From NCBI RefSeq assembly GCF_927798095.1, contig NZ_CAKMMF010000008.1:177340-241339 (forward strand): a DNA stretch of 64,000 bases, read 5' to 3'. Every line of letters starts with the position of its first letter. The stretch's first letter is position 1. Position numbers and translations under genes: made by a program. Of the stretch, positions 1 through 8,921 are shown piece after piece. Source of the stretch: Paenibacillus plantiphilus (GTDB lineage: Bacteria > Bacillota > Bacilli > Paenibacillales > Paenibacillaceae). Under the pieces are notes generated by a model, which did no database searches, was not told where the DNA came from, and saw only the letters and a program-made list of their open reading frames with translations.

Positions 1-126
1 AATGAGCTATTCGGTATTTTGGACGAGCATGATCTGGAGGATCATTTTACTTATAAGATTAACGGTGCTGCGTTCAGTCAGATCGAGGCTTATCGCAAAA
101 TTTACGATCACAATAGTCTTGCATAG
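1..126 (+). CDS. C-terminal end of a probable McrB-type restriction ATPase (partial)
   Basis: An open frame enters from the left edge and ends with TAG at 124-126, leaving 41 residues. The tail has no diagnostic motif. The McrB identity comes only from context: it ends 8 bases before mcrC in the same orientation, and McrB (an AAA+ GTPase that recognises modified DNA) is normally encoded directly upstream of McrC. The GTPase motifs would lie outside the window. Confidence 0.45.
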   Translation, partial: NELFGILDEHDLEDHFTYKINGAAFSQIEAYRKIYDHNSLA

Positions 127-134
127 GTGAGGCG

Positions 135-1478
135 ATGAAGATGCATTTGTTTAACAAGAGCAGCAAGAATACTAAAATTAAGTTGAAAGAATATGGTTCC
201 ATATGCAAGAATCCGGATGGGATATCGCATGGTTATCAATATTTGTCTGAGTCAGCCTTCAACTGCCTGGAGCATTTAATATTGGAAAATAGAGTGACTA
301 AGAATGGGGCAGAGCCGCTCGAATTCATGAGCTTGTCGAGCAGGAGAGGAATTGGCAAGGTCATCAGCGCCAAAAATTATGTCGGTGTCATTGCGATGAG
401 GGATGGTACTCAAATTGAGATTCTGCCGAAAATATACACTTGGGATGAGGAAAGCTCTGAAGTAGAGACGAAAAGGATCTTTATCCATATGTTACGGTTC
501 ATCAAGGATATTCCGAATAAACAATTCGGTTCGACAAGTCTTAAAGCGGAGAAAAACCATCTGCTCGACATCTTCATCCGCATGTTTATAGAAGAGGCTA
601 TGACATTGGTCAAGCGCGGACTGAAATCTGATTATCGGGAACATCGTGATAACGAGATCTTTTATAAGGGAAAGCTGCAGATTGCCCAGCATATTAAGCT
701 GAATGCTGCTCACAAGGAACGCTTCTATGTCGAATATGACGAATATAGTATCAATCGTCCCGAGAATCGGCTGATCAAAACCACAATTGAGCTATTGATG
801 AGGTTAAACGGAAGTGTCGATAATCAGAAGGATCTATACTTGCTATTGGCCGCGTTTGACAACGTCGAGACATCAGGACATCTGGAACAAGACTGGGCGT
901 GTATTTCAACGGATCGAATGATGAAGGACTATCAGACGATCTTGGACTGGTGTCGCTTGTTCTTGTCCGGCCAAAGCTTTACTCCGTTCAAAGGCGATAG
1001 TCATGCTTTTGCGTTGCTGTTTCCGATGGAGGTGGTGTATGAACGGTACGTGGCGGGAATTGTAAAAAAAGCTCTTACACATCCCCTTTTACAGGTAAAG
1101 ACGCAGGATCGAACTTTCAGGTTGTTCCATAACCCGGCAAGGTTTCAATTGCAACCAGATATCGTTGTTCAAGGGCCATCTGGGGTTGTCGTACTGGATA
1201 CAAAGTGGAAGAGGCTCACGACCACCCCGGACTACGGTATTTCGCAAGCGGATATGTATCAAGCATATACTTACGGCAAGAAGTACGGAGCTGCAAAGGT
1301 TTATCTGCTTTATCCCTGGCTGCCTGGTCTTTCGGTCATTAATCAGCCAATCAGATATGATAGTGGAGATGGCGTGGAAGTTAGGATTGTATTTGTGGAT
1401 TTGAGTCTTGGAAAAGCATGCGTGGATGCATTATCTGTTGAATTGATAAATGCAGTTATTGGTAATGAGTTTAATTAG
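135..1478 (+). CDS. mcrC: McrC-family subunit of a McrBC-type modification-dependent restriction system
   Basis: The 447-residue product matches the McrBC 5-methylcytosine restriction subunit McrC family. In the known system McrC carries the nuclease that cuts DNA after McrB binds modified cytosines and translocates. The C-terminal part shows a PD-(D/E)xK-like site: Pro341-Asp342 on one strand, then Asp355-Thr-Lys357 at the end of the hydrophobic strand GVVVLDTKWK. The N-terminal part, roughly residues 60-130, is the family's predicted beta-rich region. The start at 135 follows an AGGTGAGG ribosome site; the ATG at 141 is an alternative. The gene is complete and uninterrupted. It lies in an A+T-rich accessory segment, 8 bp downstream of the presumed mcrB. 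Confidence 0.85.
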   Translation: MKMHLFNKSSKNTKIKLKEYGSICKNPDGISHGYQYLSESAFNCLEHLILENRVTKNGAEPLEFMSLSSRRGIGKVISAKNYVGVIAMRDGTQIEILPKIYTWDEESSEVETKRIFIHMLRFIKDIPNKQFGSTSLKAEKNHLLDIFIRMFIEEAMTLVKRGLKSDYREHRDNEIFYKGKLQIAQHIKLNAAHKERFYVEYDEYSINRPENRLIKTTIELLMRLNGSVDNQKDLYLLLAAFDNVETSGHLEQDWACISTDRMMKDYQTILDWCRLFLSGQSFTPFKGDSHAFALLFPMEVVYERYVAGIVKKALTHPLLQVKTQDRTFRLFHNPARFQLQPDIVVQGPSGVVVLDTKWKRLTTTPDYGISQADMYQAYTYGKKYGAAKVYLLYPWLPGLSVINQPIRYDSGDGVEVRIVFVDLSLGKACVDALSVELINAVIGNEFN

Positions 1479-1505
1479 ACGAAATAGGAGTGGGGTGTGA
1501 GATGA

Positions 1506-2414
1506 ATGAATCAAATTGATCAGGCCATTGAATTTGCTGCTCAAGCGCATCAAAATCAGAAAAGAAAGGGTACTAATATTCCATATATTAGCCATCCATT
1601 CGGGGTGGCGATGATTTTGATTGAGGCCAAATGTAAAGAAGAAATTATAATTGCCGGTCTGCTTCACGACACGTTGGAGGATACAGACACAACTGAAGAG
1701 GAGATTCGCAGTCAGTTTGGGGAGGAGGTTTTGAGACTCGTTCTTGGAGCTTCTGAGCCAGATAAGAACGCATCTTGGGAAACACGCAAAGAGCATACCC
1801 TGGAATACTTGAAGAGCGCCGATCTTGCTCTCAGGCAACTGGCTTGTGCGGACAAGCTGAATAATCTTCGGTCTATTCGACGAGAAACGGCACTCTACGG
1901 GGATAAGGTATGGGATAAATTTAAACGTGGCTATAAAGATCAGAAATGGTATTATACCGGTCTGGTAGAAAGTCTCGGCTATGGTTCGCGATTTGCTTTG
2001 CTGGATACCTACCAAGATGAAGTTGAATCATTCTTCCTGAATATACAATTTTCCGATGTGAAGAAGGAGTGCCGAAGAAACAAGAAGTTCTTCAATGCTT
2101 TGTTTGAACTTTTATTTGCCGAAGAGGGAAGAGCTCATCACATAGAACTGGAATTAGCAGAGAAGAATTTATTAGATATGAAGAAGTCGGTTTTTGGAAT
2201 GATAGATGAATATCGACTTGGGGAAAATGACTGCGATTCCAGTAAACAAGCGATCTTTCGCTATTTGACTTCCCGGGGGATCGAATTTGAAATCAATTCC
2301 GAAGGAACAGATATTCTTATTTCGACGTGTGCAGCAATGAAGGATTCCTTCCATCTATTTCCGCATGAGGTGTATCATCATTTTCTGCGCAGCTTGAAAA
2401 AAGGATTTATATGA
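1506..2414 (+). CDS. HD-domain phosphohydrolase resembling the (p)ppGpp hydrolase domain of RelA/SpoT
   Basis: The 302-residue protein has an HD hydrolase domain in about residues 1-150. The pattern is that of RelA/SpoT hydrolase domains and small alarmone hydrolases: a His in the first helix (AAQAHQ), a His-Pro in YISHPF, the HD pair in LLHDTLED, and a later Asp in LACADKLNNL. These residues bind a metal ion in the family. The remaining 150 residues are charged, helical-looking and unassigned; no synthetase, TGS or ACT domain is visible. It follows mcrC by 27 bp and could share its transcript. A role in alarmone or nucleotide hydrolysis is inferred from the fold; a link to defence is inferred only from the neighbour. 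Confidence 0.75.
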   Translation: MNQIDQAIEFAAQAHQNQKRKGTNIPYISHPFGVAMILIEAKCKEEIIIAGLLHDTLEDTDTTEEEIRSQFGEEVLRLVLGASEPDKNASWETRKEHTLEYLKSADLALRQLACADKLNNLRSIRRETALYGDKVWDKFKRGYKDQKWYYTGLVESLGYGSRFALLDTYQDEVESFFLNIQFSDVKKECRRNKKFFNALFELLFAEEGRAHHIELELAEKNLLDMKKSVFGMIDEYRLGENDCDSSKQAIFRYLTSRGIEFEINSEGTDILISTCAAMKDSFHLFPHEVYHHFLRSLKKGFI

Positions 2415-2674
2415 TTTTACTCGCGGGACAGTTGAACGATGCCATTCCTTGAGCCAAGTGCTTTTGGTATCCAATTCCCTTATTGCTGCTTATAGTCAAC
2501 ACGGGAGTAGTCCGTGTTAACTATATTTGTATATATCGTTCGGTCAAATTGTCTGCGGAGTACGAGAAGCTGGCTCAAGACATTCGAAATTCCCCGGATA
2601 AGTTCGCACATTTTCTAGAGTAGTTCATTCCAGATCATAATAGCTCAGCATAAATTTGAGGTGGTGAGTTACTA
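2415..2674 (+). other. Gene-free gap with a hairpin and a start-less open stretch
   Basis: This 260-bp gap holds a hairpin at about 2494-2526 (arms around AACACGG and CCGTGTT) without a clear T-run. An open stretch without a start codon ends with TAG at 2621-2623 and could encode a helical tail (KLSAEYEKLAQDIRNSPDK). It may be the remnant of a decayed gene, but no family is recognisable. Confidence 0.3.
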
Positions 2675-3403
2675 TTGAAGATATACCTAAAAAAAGGCCC
2701 TGATAATGAAATCGTAAACCATAATTTTTATGCTGCTTATGACGGATTTAAACAAATGGGTTTTGAAATACGCTATTTTCAAGACGTAAATGAATTGTCT
2801 GATCATCAAAAGGAAGACGTTATTGTCAGTTATGTCGATGACGTCAGAACCATGCTTCGCAAATACGATATTGTTGCACCAGAAATGGACTATCCAGAAG
2901 AATTAACTGCATTTTTGGGAAGAAAAGTATGGAAGTCAAGACTGAGCGTGATCGCAAATAATCCAGAGAAATGGAACGTATTCATTAAGCCAGTTGAGGA
3001 TAAAAAGTTTACCGGAGTTGTGGTTAGAGGCACGAAGGATTTAATGGGATGCGGGACAAACGGTGAAGATCCTGAGATATTATGTTCGGATGTGGTCAAA
3101 TTCGTGGCGGAGTGGAGATGCTTCGTCAGATACGGGAATATTCTAGATGTTCGCAGGTATAGGGGGAACTGGAGGTCGCATTTCGACTATCGAGTCATTG
3201 AAAATATCGTCATGCAATTCAGATCCGCTCCCAAAGGATATGCTGTAGATATTGGTATAACCGATAAAGGGGAAACTTTATTGATTGAAGTAAACGATGG
3301 GTATGCACTGGGGCATTATGGATTGTTTTCTTTGGACTATGTGAAGTTATTAACCGCAAGATGGTCGGAATTGACGAATACGACTGATGAATGCGCCTTC
3401 TAA
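2675..3403 (+). CDS. ATP-grasp domain protein (DUF4343-like)
   Basis: The 242-residue protein looks like a compact ATP-grasp enzyme. The ligand-binding region is NVFIKPVEDKKFTGVVV, with the family's ATP-contacting Lys, and FVAEWRCFV further on. The C-terminal metal site is in LLIEVNDGYALGHYG, where Glu and Asn fit the ATP-grasp Mg-binding pair. Family members form amide or thioester bonds through an acyl phosphate, but the substrate cannot be read here. Translation most likely starts at the TTG at 2675, preceded by GAGGTGGTGAG. It stands alone between two short gaps. DUF4343 relatives often occur in phage or island gene sets, which fits the segment. Confidence 0.65.
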   Translation: MKIYLKKGPDNEIVNHNFYAAYDGFKQMGFEIRYFQDVNELSDHQKEDVIVSYVDDVRTMLRKYDIVAPEMDYPEELTAFLGRKVWKSRLSVIANNPEKWNVFIKPVEDKKFTGVVVRGTKDLMGCGTNGEDPEILCSDVVKFVAEWRCFVRYGNILDVRRYRGNWRSHFDYRVIENIVMQFRSAPKGYAVDIGITDKGETLLIEVNDGYALGHYGLFSLDYVKLLTARWSELTNTTDECAF

Positions 3404-3426
3404 GTCATAATAGCGGGAAGAAGGCT

Positions 3427-3498
3427 ATGAGTAAAGAAAAAGTCGGTTATCCGGAAAAAGGAGGGGGATCCGAGCGGCAACCCATCTCCAATGAATAG
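3427..3498 (+). CDS. Possible 23-residue peptide
   Basis: A short frame begins with ATG 7 bases after a GAAGAAGG ribosome-site-like sequence and ends with TAG at 3496-3498. The product is hydrophilic and Gly/Glu/Lys-rich with no hydrophobic segment. The only support is the ribosome site and position in an otherwise empty gap; it could be chance. Confidence 0.2.
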   Translation: MSKEKVGYPEKGGGSERQPISNE

Positions 3499-3578
3499 CC
3501 TTGTTATTGCACTGCACTGTATAAAAAATAGCTTATTTATAGTACAATGTAGGGAAGAATATATAAAGGATCTATGTT

Positions 3579-4067
3579 ATGATCATTAACCTACAGACAG
3601 GGGAAAGCCACGATGTTTTCTTTCAACAACTTACTCAAAAGGATTTGAAGTTGTTTCAAATCTTCAAAAACAAGGGGTGGGTTTTTGATTGGCGAGCACC
3701 TATGGTCGAGGGATTTGAAGTTTTTGCTTTATGTACCCATTCACAGCCAAAAATTGCTCAGGGACTAATCGCATCAAGGTCAAATGATAAGCCTGAGTGT
3801 AATTTTATTGAAGTAGCCAATATTGAATCGGCACCCCACAATAAATATCAGCATTCGGAAAGAGTTTTTGCCGGCGTCGGAGAGCATCTAATGGCATATG
3901 CTTGCAAAGTATCTGTCCAAAGGGGCTTTGATGGATTTGTCCAATTTAAATCCAAGACAACTTCCATTGGCTTCTACGAGAAAATCGGTGCCAAACATAT
4001 TGGAAATTTGACGATGTATTTTAATGAATACGGCGCCGCTACGATTTTGCAAAAGTGTAGAGTGTAA
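3579..4067 (+). CDS. GNAT-family N-acetyltransferase
   Basis: The 162-residue protein has the size and C-terminal order of GNAT acyltransferases. About residues 95-120 give an acetyl-CoA pyrophosphate-loop-like GVGEHLMAYACK followed by a helix. Residues 123-145 give the strand FDGFVQFKSKT and the segment SIGFYEKIGAKHIG typical of GNAT motif B, where the Tyr is usually the general acid. The substrate is unknown. The start is the ATG at 3579 after AAAGGA. The next gene begins 19 bp downstream, so the two are probably co-transcribed; such pairs can be toxin-antitoxin-like or self-modifying, which is not shown here. Confidence 0.65.
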   Translation: MIINLQTGESHDVFFQQLTQKDLKLFQIFKNKGWVFDWRAPMVEGFEVFALCTHSQPKIAQGLIASRSNDKPECNFIEVANIESAPHNKYQHSERVFAGVGEHLMAYACKVSVQRGFDGFVQFKSKTTSIGFYEKIGAKHIGNLTMYFNEYGAATILQKCRV

Positions 4068-4086
4068 AGGGTAGGAGGGACTAAGT

Positions 4087-4344
4087 ATGAGCAAGGTTTC
4101 GAATAGACAGGTTCGTTTTGAAAAGAGTCAAACTGGAATAAAGGCTCGTTTTTTGAACGTTCAAGATAGGAATAAATTAAATTTCGATTCTGCATTTCCT
4201 GATGGGGTTTTTGCTGTCCCGATTTCCAAGGAAGAGCAGATATATAATATTCGTGCCCTTGATAAATATTGTGCGGATCATGGAATTGAGCCCTCTGATT
4301 TATCTGAAGAACAATTGCAGCGTTTTGAAGTAAATAGCCGTTAA
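4087..4344 (+). CDS. 85-residue protein of unknown function, partner of the GNAT gene
   Basis: I do not recognise a family. The protein is hydrophilic, has no membrane segment, and splits into a basic N-terminal half (FEKSQTGIKARF) and an acidic helical C-terminal half (SDLSEEQLQRFE). A good GTAGGAGGG ribosome site precedes the ATG by 7 bases. It lies 19 bp behind the GNAT gene, and its stop codon lies inside a terminator stem, so the two genes form a closed transcription unit. The arrangement suggests the small protein is a partner or target of the acetyltransferase; that is inference. Confidence 0.6.
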   Translation: MSKVSNRQVRFEKSQTGIKARFLNVQDRNKLNFDSAFPDGVFAVPISKEEQIYNIRALDKYCADHGIEPSDLSEEQLQRFEVNSR

Positions 4345-4361
4345 TCACGGCTATTTTTGTT
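4334..4361 (+). terminator. Rho-independent terminator after the GNAT/85-residue pair
   Basis: A perfect 8-bp stem ATAGCCGT/ACGGCTAT with a 5-base loop is followed by TTTTGTTG. It overlaps the end of the 85-residue gene and separates it from the sirtuin gene. Confidence 0.75.
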
Positions 4362-4376
4362 GTAGAGGTGATAAGG

Positions 4377-5096
4377 ATGGATTTTCAACAATTAAAAGCT
4401 ATTGTGAATAATAGTGAAAACATTGTGTTTTTTGGTGGTGCTGGTGTCTCCACTGAAAGTGGAATACCTGACTATAGATCAGGTAAAGCTTACATTGATG
4501 GAAATAGCGTACTACCTGAAGAAGTTCTATCAAAAAGTTGCCTTGCAGGGGAATCGGAACGTTTTTTTCAATATTACAGAAAATATCTTCTTCATCCAAA
4601 TGCAAAGCCAAATGATGCTCATCTTGCTCTTGTTGAACTGGAAAACCGGACAAAATTAGAAGCGATTATCACTCAAAATGTGGACGGACTCCATCAACAA
4701 GCGGGAAGCAAACAAGTGATTGAATTACATGGATCGACCAGGCAAAATTATTGCATGGTATGCGGAGAGAAATACGACCTGCAATTTGTGCTGAATAGTA
4801 GACAAAACATTCCAAGGTGCCAATTATGTGCTGGAATTGTCAGACCGAACATTACTTTGTACGAAGAAGACTTGGATTCAGGAGTTATTCAAATCGCTAA
4901 AAATTTAATTGCGACCTCAGAGATCCTCGTGATAGCAGGCACCTCGCTGTCTGTTTATCCCGCAGCAGGATTGTTAAAGTATTACAGAGGGGAATGCATG
5001 ATCATAATCAATGAAACCCCAACCAGATATGATGGTTTGGCGAATTACATCATTTCCGACCGTGTCGGGAAAGTAATGAAATCTTTAATAATCTAA
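4377..5096 (+). CDS. SIR2-family NAD-dependent protein deacylase (sirtuin)
   Basis: The 239-residue protein is a complete short sirtuin. The NAD-binding motifs are [15 protein letters not shown] near the N-terminus and [12 protein letters not shown] in the middle, with the catalytic His in ELHGS. Four Cys in two pairs (CMVC and CQLC) form the structural zinc site. Near the C-terminus are [12 protein letters not shown] and the NAD-site Asn in IINETPT. Sirtuins remove acyl groups from lysines, consuming NAD. It lacks the extra domains of known anti-phage SIR2 effectors and looks like a housekeeping deacylase, though it sits next to an acetyltransferase in an accessory segment. The ATG at 4377 is preferred over the GTG at 4368 because GAGGTG lies at the right distance. 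Confidence 0.85.
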   Translation: MDFQQLKAIVNNSENIVFFGGAGVSTESGIPDYRSGKAYIDGNSVLPEEVLSKSCLAGESERFFQYYRKYLLHPNAKPNDAHLALVELENRTKLEAIITQNVDGLHQQAGSKQVIELHGSTRQNYCMVCGEKYDLQFVLNSRQNIPRCQLCAGIVRPNITLYEEDLDSGVIQIAKNLIATSEILVIAGTSLSVYPAAGLLKYYRGECMIIINETPTRYDGLANYIISDRVGKVMKSLII

Positions 5097-5130
5097 GGAC
5101 GCGCTCAGCAACACTAATGACATTAGAACC

Positions 5131-5496
5131 GAGATTCTAATGCATTTGCGTTCCTTGAAGAAAACGCGCAAGGATGTTTCCTTGCATGCCCCAATTGGAA
5201 CTGACAAAGAGGGCAACGAGATTACACTAATAGATATCCTTGGCACGGAAGCCGATGATGTTGCGGACAGAGTACAGCTGAAAATCGAGAAGTCGAAAAT
5301 ATACAAAAACCTCGACATATTGGATGATCGGGAGAAGGAAGTCGTCGTCGGCCGTTTTGGCCTCGTGCATGGGGGAGAGGAGAAGACCCAAAGAGAAATC
5401 GCTAAGGAGCTGGGCATTTCGCGGAGCTATGTGTCGCGGATCGAGAAGCGGGCGCTCATGAAGCTGTATCATGAGTTTTATAAGGCGAAGCGGTAG
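5131..5496 (+). pseudogene. sigK: C-terminal half of the mother-cell sigma factor SigK (split gene or remnant)
   Basis: From codon 5131 the frame reads [11 protein letters not shown] and on through sigma region 3 to region 4.2, whose helix-turn-helix ([19 protein letters not shown]) is intact. This is SigK from about residue 113 of the B. subtilis protein to the end. Regions 1.2 and 2, which bind the -10 element and core polymerase, are absent. Homology begins almost exactly where B. subtilis sigK is interrupted by skin (the ENE codons before ILMH), so the piece corresponds to the B. subtilis spoIIIC half. Two usually conserved spots differ: DVSLHAP where Asp is normal, and GRFGLVH where Asp-Leu is normal. 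It could be half of a rearranging gene or a decaying copy. An internal ATG at 5140 would give a 118-residue fragment. Confidence 0.8.
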
Positions 5497-5777
5497 CGGA
5501 TGAACGTCATCTCGAACGGGAGGGCGTTATTTGCTGACTCTAGTCTCAGTTGTAAAGAGCACAATATCGTGGAGACTGAAAACGAAGTAATATACAGTGA
5601 ATCAAATAAATCGTAATAAAGCGAAGGACAAAAAGTAATGTCTATATATGGCGGAAGCTTTTGCGTGTAAAGGATATTATTCTATGATGGCGTAAGCGAT
5701 GGCGGACTCGCACCAATCTTATAGCACCCTCCTGACATTGGAACGGAGATACTTATCCCGCTCTGACACAGAACAAT
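5497..5777. other. Gene-free stretch
   Basis: About 280 bp between the sigK fragment and the LysR stop codon. I see no convincing reading frame, RNA gene or strong terminator in it. Confidence 0.5.
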
Positions 5778-6662
5778 CTATTGAACGAGTGCAATGAAGC
5801 TGCTTGCTGCGCGGGAGAGGGGCATATTCCGCATCGTCATGATCCCCACGTGTGTAGGCGGCAGCTGCACATCTAATTGAATTTCGAAGAGAGAGCCTTC
5901 CTCCAGCTCCTTCGCAACAAACTCTCTAGTTACATAAGATATGCCCAGGCCCTTCCGCGCGAACTCGATGAGAAGCTCTACGCTTCCGACCTCGATCTCA
6001 GGTTTGAGCGTATAACCATAGTTTTGGAACAGCTCCGTTATCGCCATCCGTGCCCGGCTATTGCGCGAGAACAGGATAACGGGGTATTGCAGCAGCTTGT
6101 CCAGCGAGAGAACCACGCCCCTAAGCTCGGCATAACGCGCCCCTGTTACGAAGCAATCCTGTAGCTTTATACTTTCCCTCACTTCAAGCTGTGAATCATG
6201 GATAGGCATGCGGACAACACCCAGATCGATTCGACCTTCTTTTAAAAATGTGATGATTTCCGGGGTCGTACCGTGGTTGAGGTGGAGCCGAATGCCGGGA
6301 TGGTTATGATGGTAGTCCTCCAAATAAGGGAGCAAATAATGCTTGAACAGCGAATCGCTTCCGCCGATCCGAAGCTCGCCGCTATCCAGGTTTTTGAGTG
6401 CAGCCATCTTTTCTTCCGCGAGCGATATTAAGATTTGCGACTGCTCAATATAGGAGTAGAGCACGGCTCCCTCCTGCGTCAGCGTAACACCTTTGGAATT
6501 CCGATAAAACAAGGCGATACCGAAGCGTTCCTCCAGCTGCTTGATGGCATGGCTGACACTGGGCTGGGTTAGATACAAGTTCTTGGCCGCCTTCGTCAAG
6601 CTGCCTGTCTTCGCAGCCCAATAAAATACTTTGTACAATTCATAATTATTTGTCATAGACAT
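5778..6662 (-). CDS. LysR-family transcriptional regulator
   Basis: The 294-residue protein has the standard LysR plan. A winged helix-turn-helix covers about residues 1-65 (KTGSLTKAAKNLYLTQPSVSHAIKQLEE), then a linker helix, then a periplasmic-binding-protein-like effector domain from about residue 90 to the end. LysR proteins usually regulate the divergently transcribed neighbour in response to a small molecule, here transketolase. The effector cannot be read. AGGAG lies 9 bases ahead of the ATG at 6662; a second in-frame ATG lies two codons on. Confidence 0.88.
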   Translation of the reverse strand: MSMTNNYELYKVFYWAAKTGSLTKAAKNLYLTQPSVSHAIKQLEERFGIALFYRNSKGVTLTQEGAVLYSYIEQSQILISLAEEKMAALKNLDSGELRIGGSDSLFKHYLLPYLEDYHHNHPGIRLHLNHGTTPEIITFLKEGRIDLGVVRMPIHDSQLEVRESIKLQDCFVTGARYAELRGVVLSLDKLLQYPVILFSRNSRARMAITELFQNYGYTLKPEIEVGSVELLIEFARKGLGISYVTREFVAKELEEGSLFEIQLDVQLPPTHVGIMTMRNMPLSRAASSFIALVQ

Positions 6663-6669
6663 GATCTAT
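6655..6669. promoter_or_regulatory. Candidate LysR operator in the regulator-tkt intergenic region
   Basis: ATAGACATGATCTAT has 5-bp dyad arms and fits the T-N11-A rule for LysR binding sites. It covers the start codon of the regulator, which would suit autorepression. It is about 110 bp from the tkt start. Confidence 0.45.
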
Positions 6670-6775
6670 AGCTCCTGTAAAATCTATTAATTACTTATAT
6701 GGATGTTATTCGTATTATAGTGGATTTAGGAAAGAGAAAAAAGTGCCATGAAGAGAAAGGGAGTAAGAGAACAAG

Positions 6776-8770
6776 ATGCCAATGACAAAAACGATTGATC
6801 AGTTAGCTATCGATACGATCCGAACCTTGTCCATCGATGCGATTAATAGCGCCAATTCCGGTCATCCAGGACTGCCAATGGGAGCTGCGCCGATGGCATA
6901 CGCCCTCTGGGCCAAGCTGCTCCAGCATAATCCCGGCCATGCAAAATGGTTTAACCGCGACCGCTTCATTCTGTCTGCGGGTCACGGGTCTGCGTTATTG
7001 TATAGTCTCCTGCATTTGTCCGGCTATGGGGTATCGCTGGATGATTTGAAGCGGTTTCGGAAGCTGAACAGCAAGACGCCGGGGCATCCCGAATTCGGCC
7101 ATACGGATGGTGTAGACGCAACAACGGGGCCTTTGGGACAAGGAATTGCCATGGCGGTCGGAATGGCGATGGCAGAAGCTCATCTGGCCTCGAAATTCAA
7201 TCAGGACGGTTTCCCTGTTGTCGATCATTACACATATGCGCTTGTCGGTGACGGCTGCTTGATGGAAGGGATCTCTTACGAAGCGATGTCCATGGCTGGG
7301 CATATGAAGCTTGGCAAACTAATCGTTCTGTATGATTCCAACGACATTTCATTGGATGGGGCGCTAAATCTTTCTTTCGGTGAAAATATGCAAAAAAGAG
7401 CGGAATCGGCGAATTGGGAATATATACGGGTAGAGGACGGCAATGATGTGGCGGGGATTGCCGAAGCGATCGGCGCGGCGAAGCGCAATGAGTCTCAACC
7501 GACGCTTATCGAAATCAGAACGATTATCGGATACGGCAGCAAGGTAGCGGGAACGAACAAAGCACATGGCAACCCACTTGGCAAAGAAGAGGCGATCGCA
7601 ACCAAGGCAGCCTACGGCTGGCAGCATGAGGAAGAGTTCACTGTTCCGGAAGAAGTCAAAGTACATTTCGAGCAGCTTAAGGGGGAGGGGGCAGCCAGAG
7701 AGAAACAATGGAACGACCTGCTTGCCTCCTATGCTGCGCAATATCCTGAATTAGGCAAGGAGCTCAAGCAAGCCATCGACGGTTCTGTGCTGCTCGGCGT
7801 CGAAGATATCCTTTCCTTCGATGCATCCAAGACGATCTCTACCCGTGTGGCGAGCGGTGAAGCAATTAATCAATATGTGAAAACCGTTCCAGCCCTGTTC
7901 GGCGGCAGCGCGGATTTATCACATTCGACGATGACAGACATGAAGGGTGAGCAAATGTTCGCCATTGACTCCTATTCGGGCCGCAACATCTACTTTGGCG
8001 TTCGCGAGCACGCGATGGGCGCAGCTGGGAACGGCATGGCGCTGCATGGAGGCGTCAAACCATTCGTAAGCACCTTCTTTGTATTCAGCGATTATTTGCG
8101 TCCGGCGATCCGGTTGGCTGCCCTGCAGAAGCTGCCGTTAATATACGTATTTACTCATGATTCCATTGCCGTGGGGGAAGACGGACCTACGCATGAGCCT
8201 GTTGAGCAGTTGGCTGCATTGCGCACGATTCCGGGACTTACCGTCATCAGGCCGACCGATGCGAACGAAACGTCAAGCGCGTGGGCGTACGCCTTGGGGC
8301 AAAACGAAGGTCCGGTAGCTCTGGTGCTGAGCAGACAGAACCTTCCGGTCTATGAAGCGACCAAAGCGAACGTGGATGCGGTAGCCAAAGGCGCATACAT
8401 CTTGACGGAAACCAATTCTCAGCCAGATGTCATCTTAATCGGAACGGGGTCCGAGGTATCTCTTGCCGTGAGCGCCAAAGAGGAGCTGGAGCGGGATAAC
8501 ATCTCCGTTCGGGTGGTGGCCATGCCGAGCAGGGAATTGTTCGATCGGGCGCCCGAAGCTTACAAGCAGAGCGTGCTTCCTGACTCCGTCACGAAGCGGC
8601 TAGCAATTGAAGCTGGCATTTCGCTAGGCTGGGAGCGCTATACGGGGCAAGTCGGAAATGTATTGGCGATCGAAACATTCGGAGCTTCTGGGCCTGGTGG
8701 CGAGGTTATGGAGTATTTCGGATTCACGACGAAGAATGTAGTACGCTTGGTACAAGATTTGCTGAAATAG
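6776..8770 (+). CDS. tkt: Transketolase
   Basis: The 664-residue product is a full-length transketolase, the thiamine-diphosphate enzyme moving two-carbon units between sugar phosphates in the non-oxidative pentose phosphate pathway. Early His residues lie in [13 protein letters not shown]. The thiamine-diphosphate/Mg motif starts at GDGCLMEG and ends in the Asn of DSNDISLDG. The middle domain has the catalytic Glu in [13 protein letters not shown] and the substrate-binding [17 protein letters not shown]-terminal domain of about 130 residues follows. It is the only gene in its transcription unit, divergent from a LysR gene. Two start codons, 6776 and 6782, are possible. The spacing to GAAAGGGAG favours the first only slightly. 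Confidence 0.97.
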   Translation: MPMTKTIDQLAIDTIRTLSIDAINSANSGHPGLPMGAAPMAYALWAKLLQHNPGHAKWFNRDRFILSAGHGSALLYSLLHLSGYGVSLDDLKRFRKLNSKTPGHPEFGHTDGVDATTGPLGQGIAMAVGMAMAEAHLASKFNQDGFPVVDHYTYALVGDGCLMEGISYEAMSMAGHMKLGKLIVLYDSNDISLDGALNLSFGENMQKRAESANWEYIRVEDGNDVAGIAEAIGAAKRNESQPTLIEIRTIIGYGSKVAGTNKAHGNPLGKEEAIATKAAYGWQHEEEFTVPEEVKVHFEQLKGEGAAREKQWNDLLASYAAQYPELGKELKQAIDGSVLLGVEDILSFDASKTISTRVASGEAINQYVKTVPALFGGSADLSHSTMTDMKGEQMFAIDSYSGRNIYFGVREHAMGAAGNGMALHGGVKPFVSTFFVFSDYLRPAIRLAALQKLPLIYVFTHDSIAVGEDGPTHEPVEQLAALRTIPGLTVIRPTDANETSSAWAYALGQNEGPVALVLSRQNLPVYEATKANVDAVAKGAYILTETNSQPDVILIGTGSEVSLAVSAKEELERDNISVRVVAMPSRELFDRAPEAYKQSVLPDSVTKRLAIEAGISLGWERYTGQVGNVLAIETFGASGPGGEVMEYFGFTTKNVVRLVQDLLK

Positions 8771-8789
8771 AGAAAGAAGTAAAGGTGAG

Positions 8790-8815
8790 GGCTGCTCCAG
8801 TGGGGCAGCCTATTG
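8790..8815 (+). terminator. Terminator-like hairpin after tkt
   Basis: GGCTGCTCC and GGGGCAGCC pair over 9 bp (one G-T pair) around a 3-base loop. The following sequence is only moderately T-rich (TATTGTCATTT). Confidence 0.5.
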
Positions 8816-8921
8816 TCATTTCCGAATTTCTACGAGCAAAAAACGATCAAGAAAAAAACCAATATTACTTTCAGAAATAGTTTGGTAAAATATACATATC
8901 ATTTCAACTAGGGAGGCTTTT

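Noticed and set aside
4377..5096. Anti-phage SIR2 effector
   Set aside because: It is a short, complete sirtuin with the zinc site and no sensor domain; nothing marks it as an NAD-depleting effector.
5140..5496. Complete small sigma factor
   Set aside because: It lacks region 2 entirely and matches only the C-terminal half of SigK.
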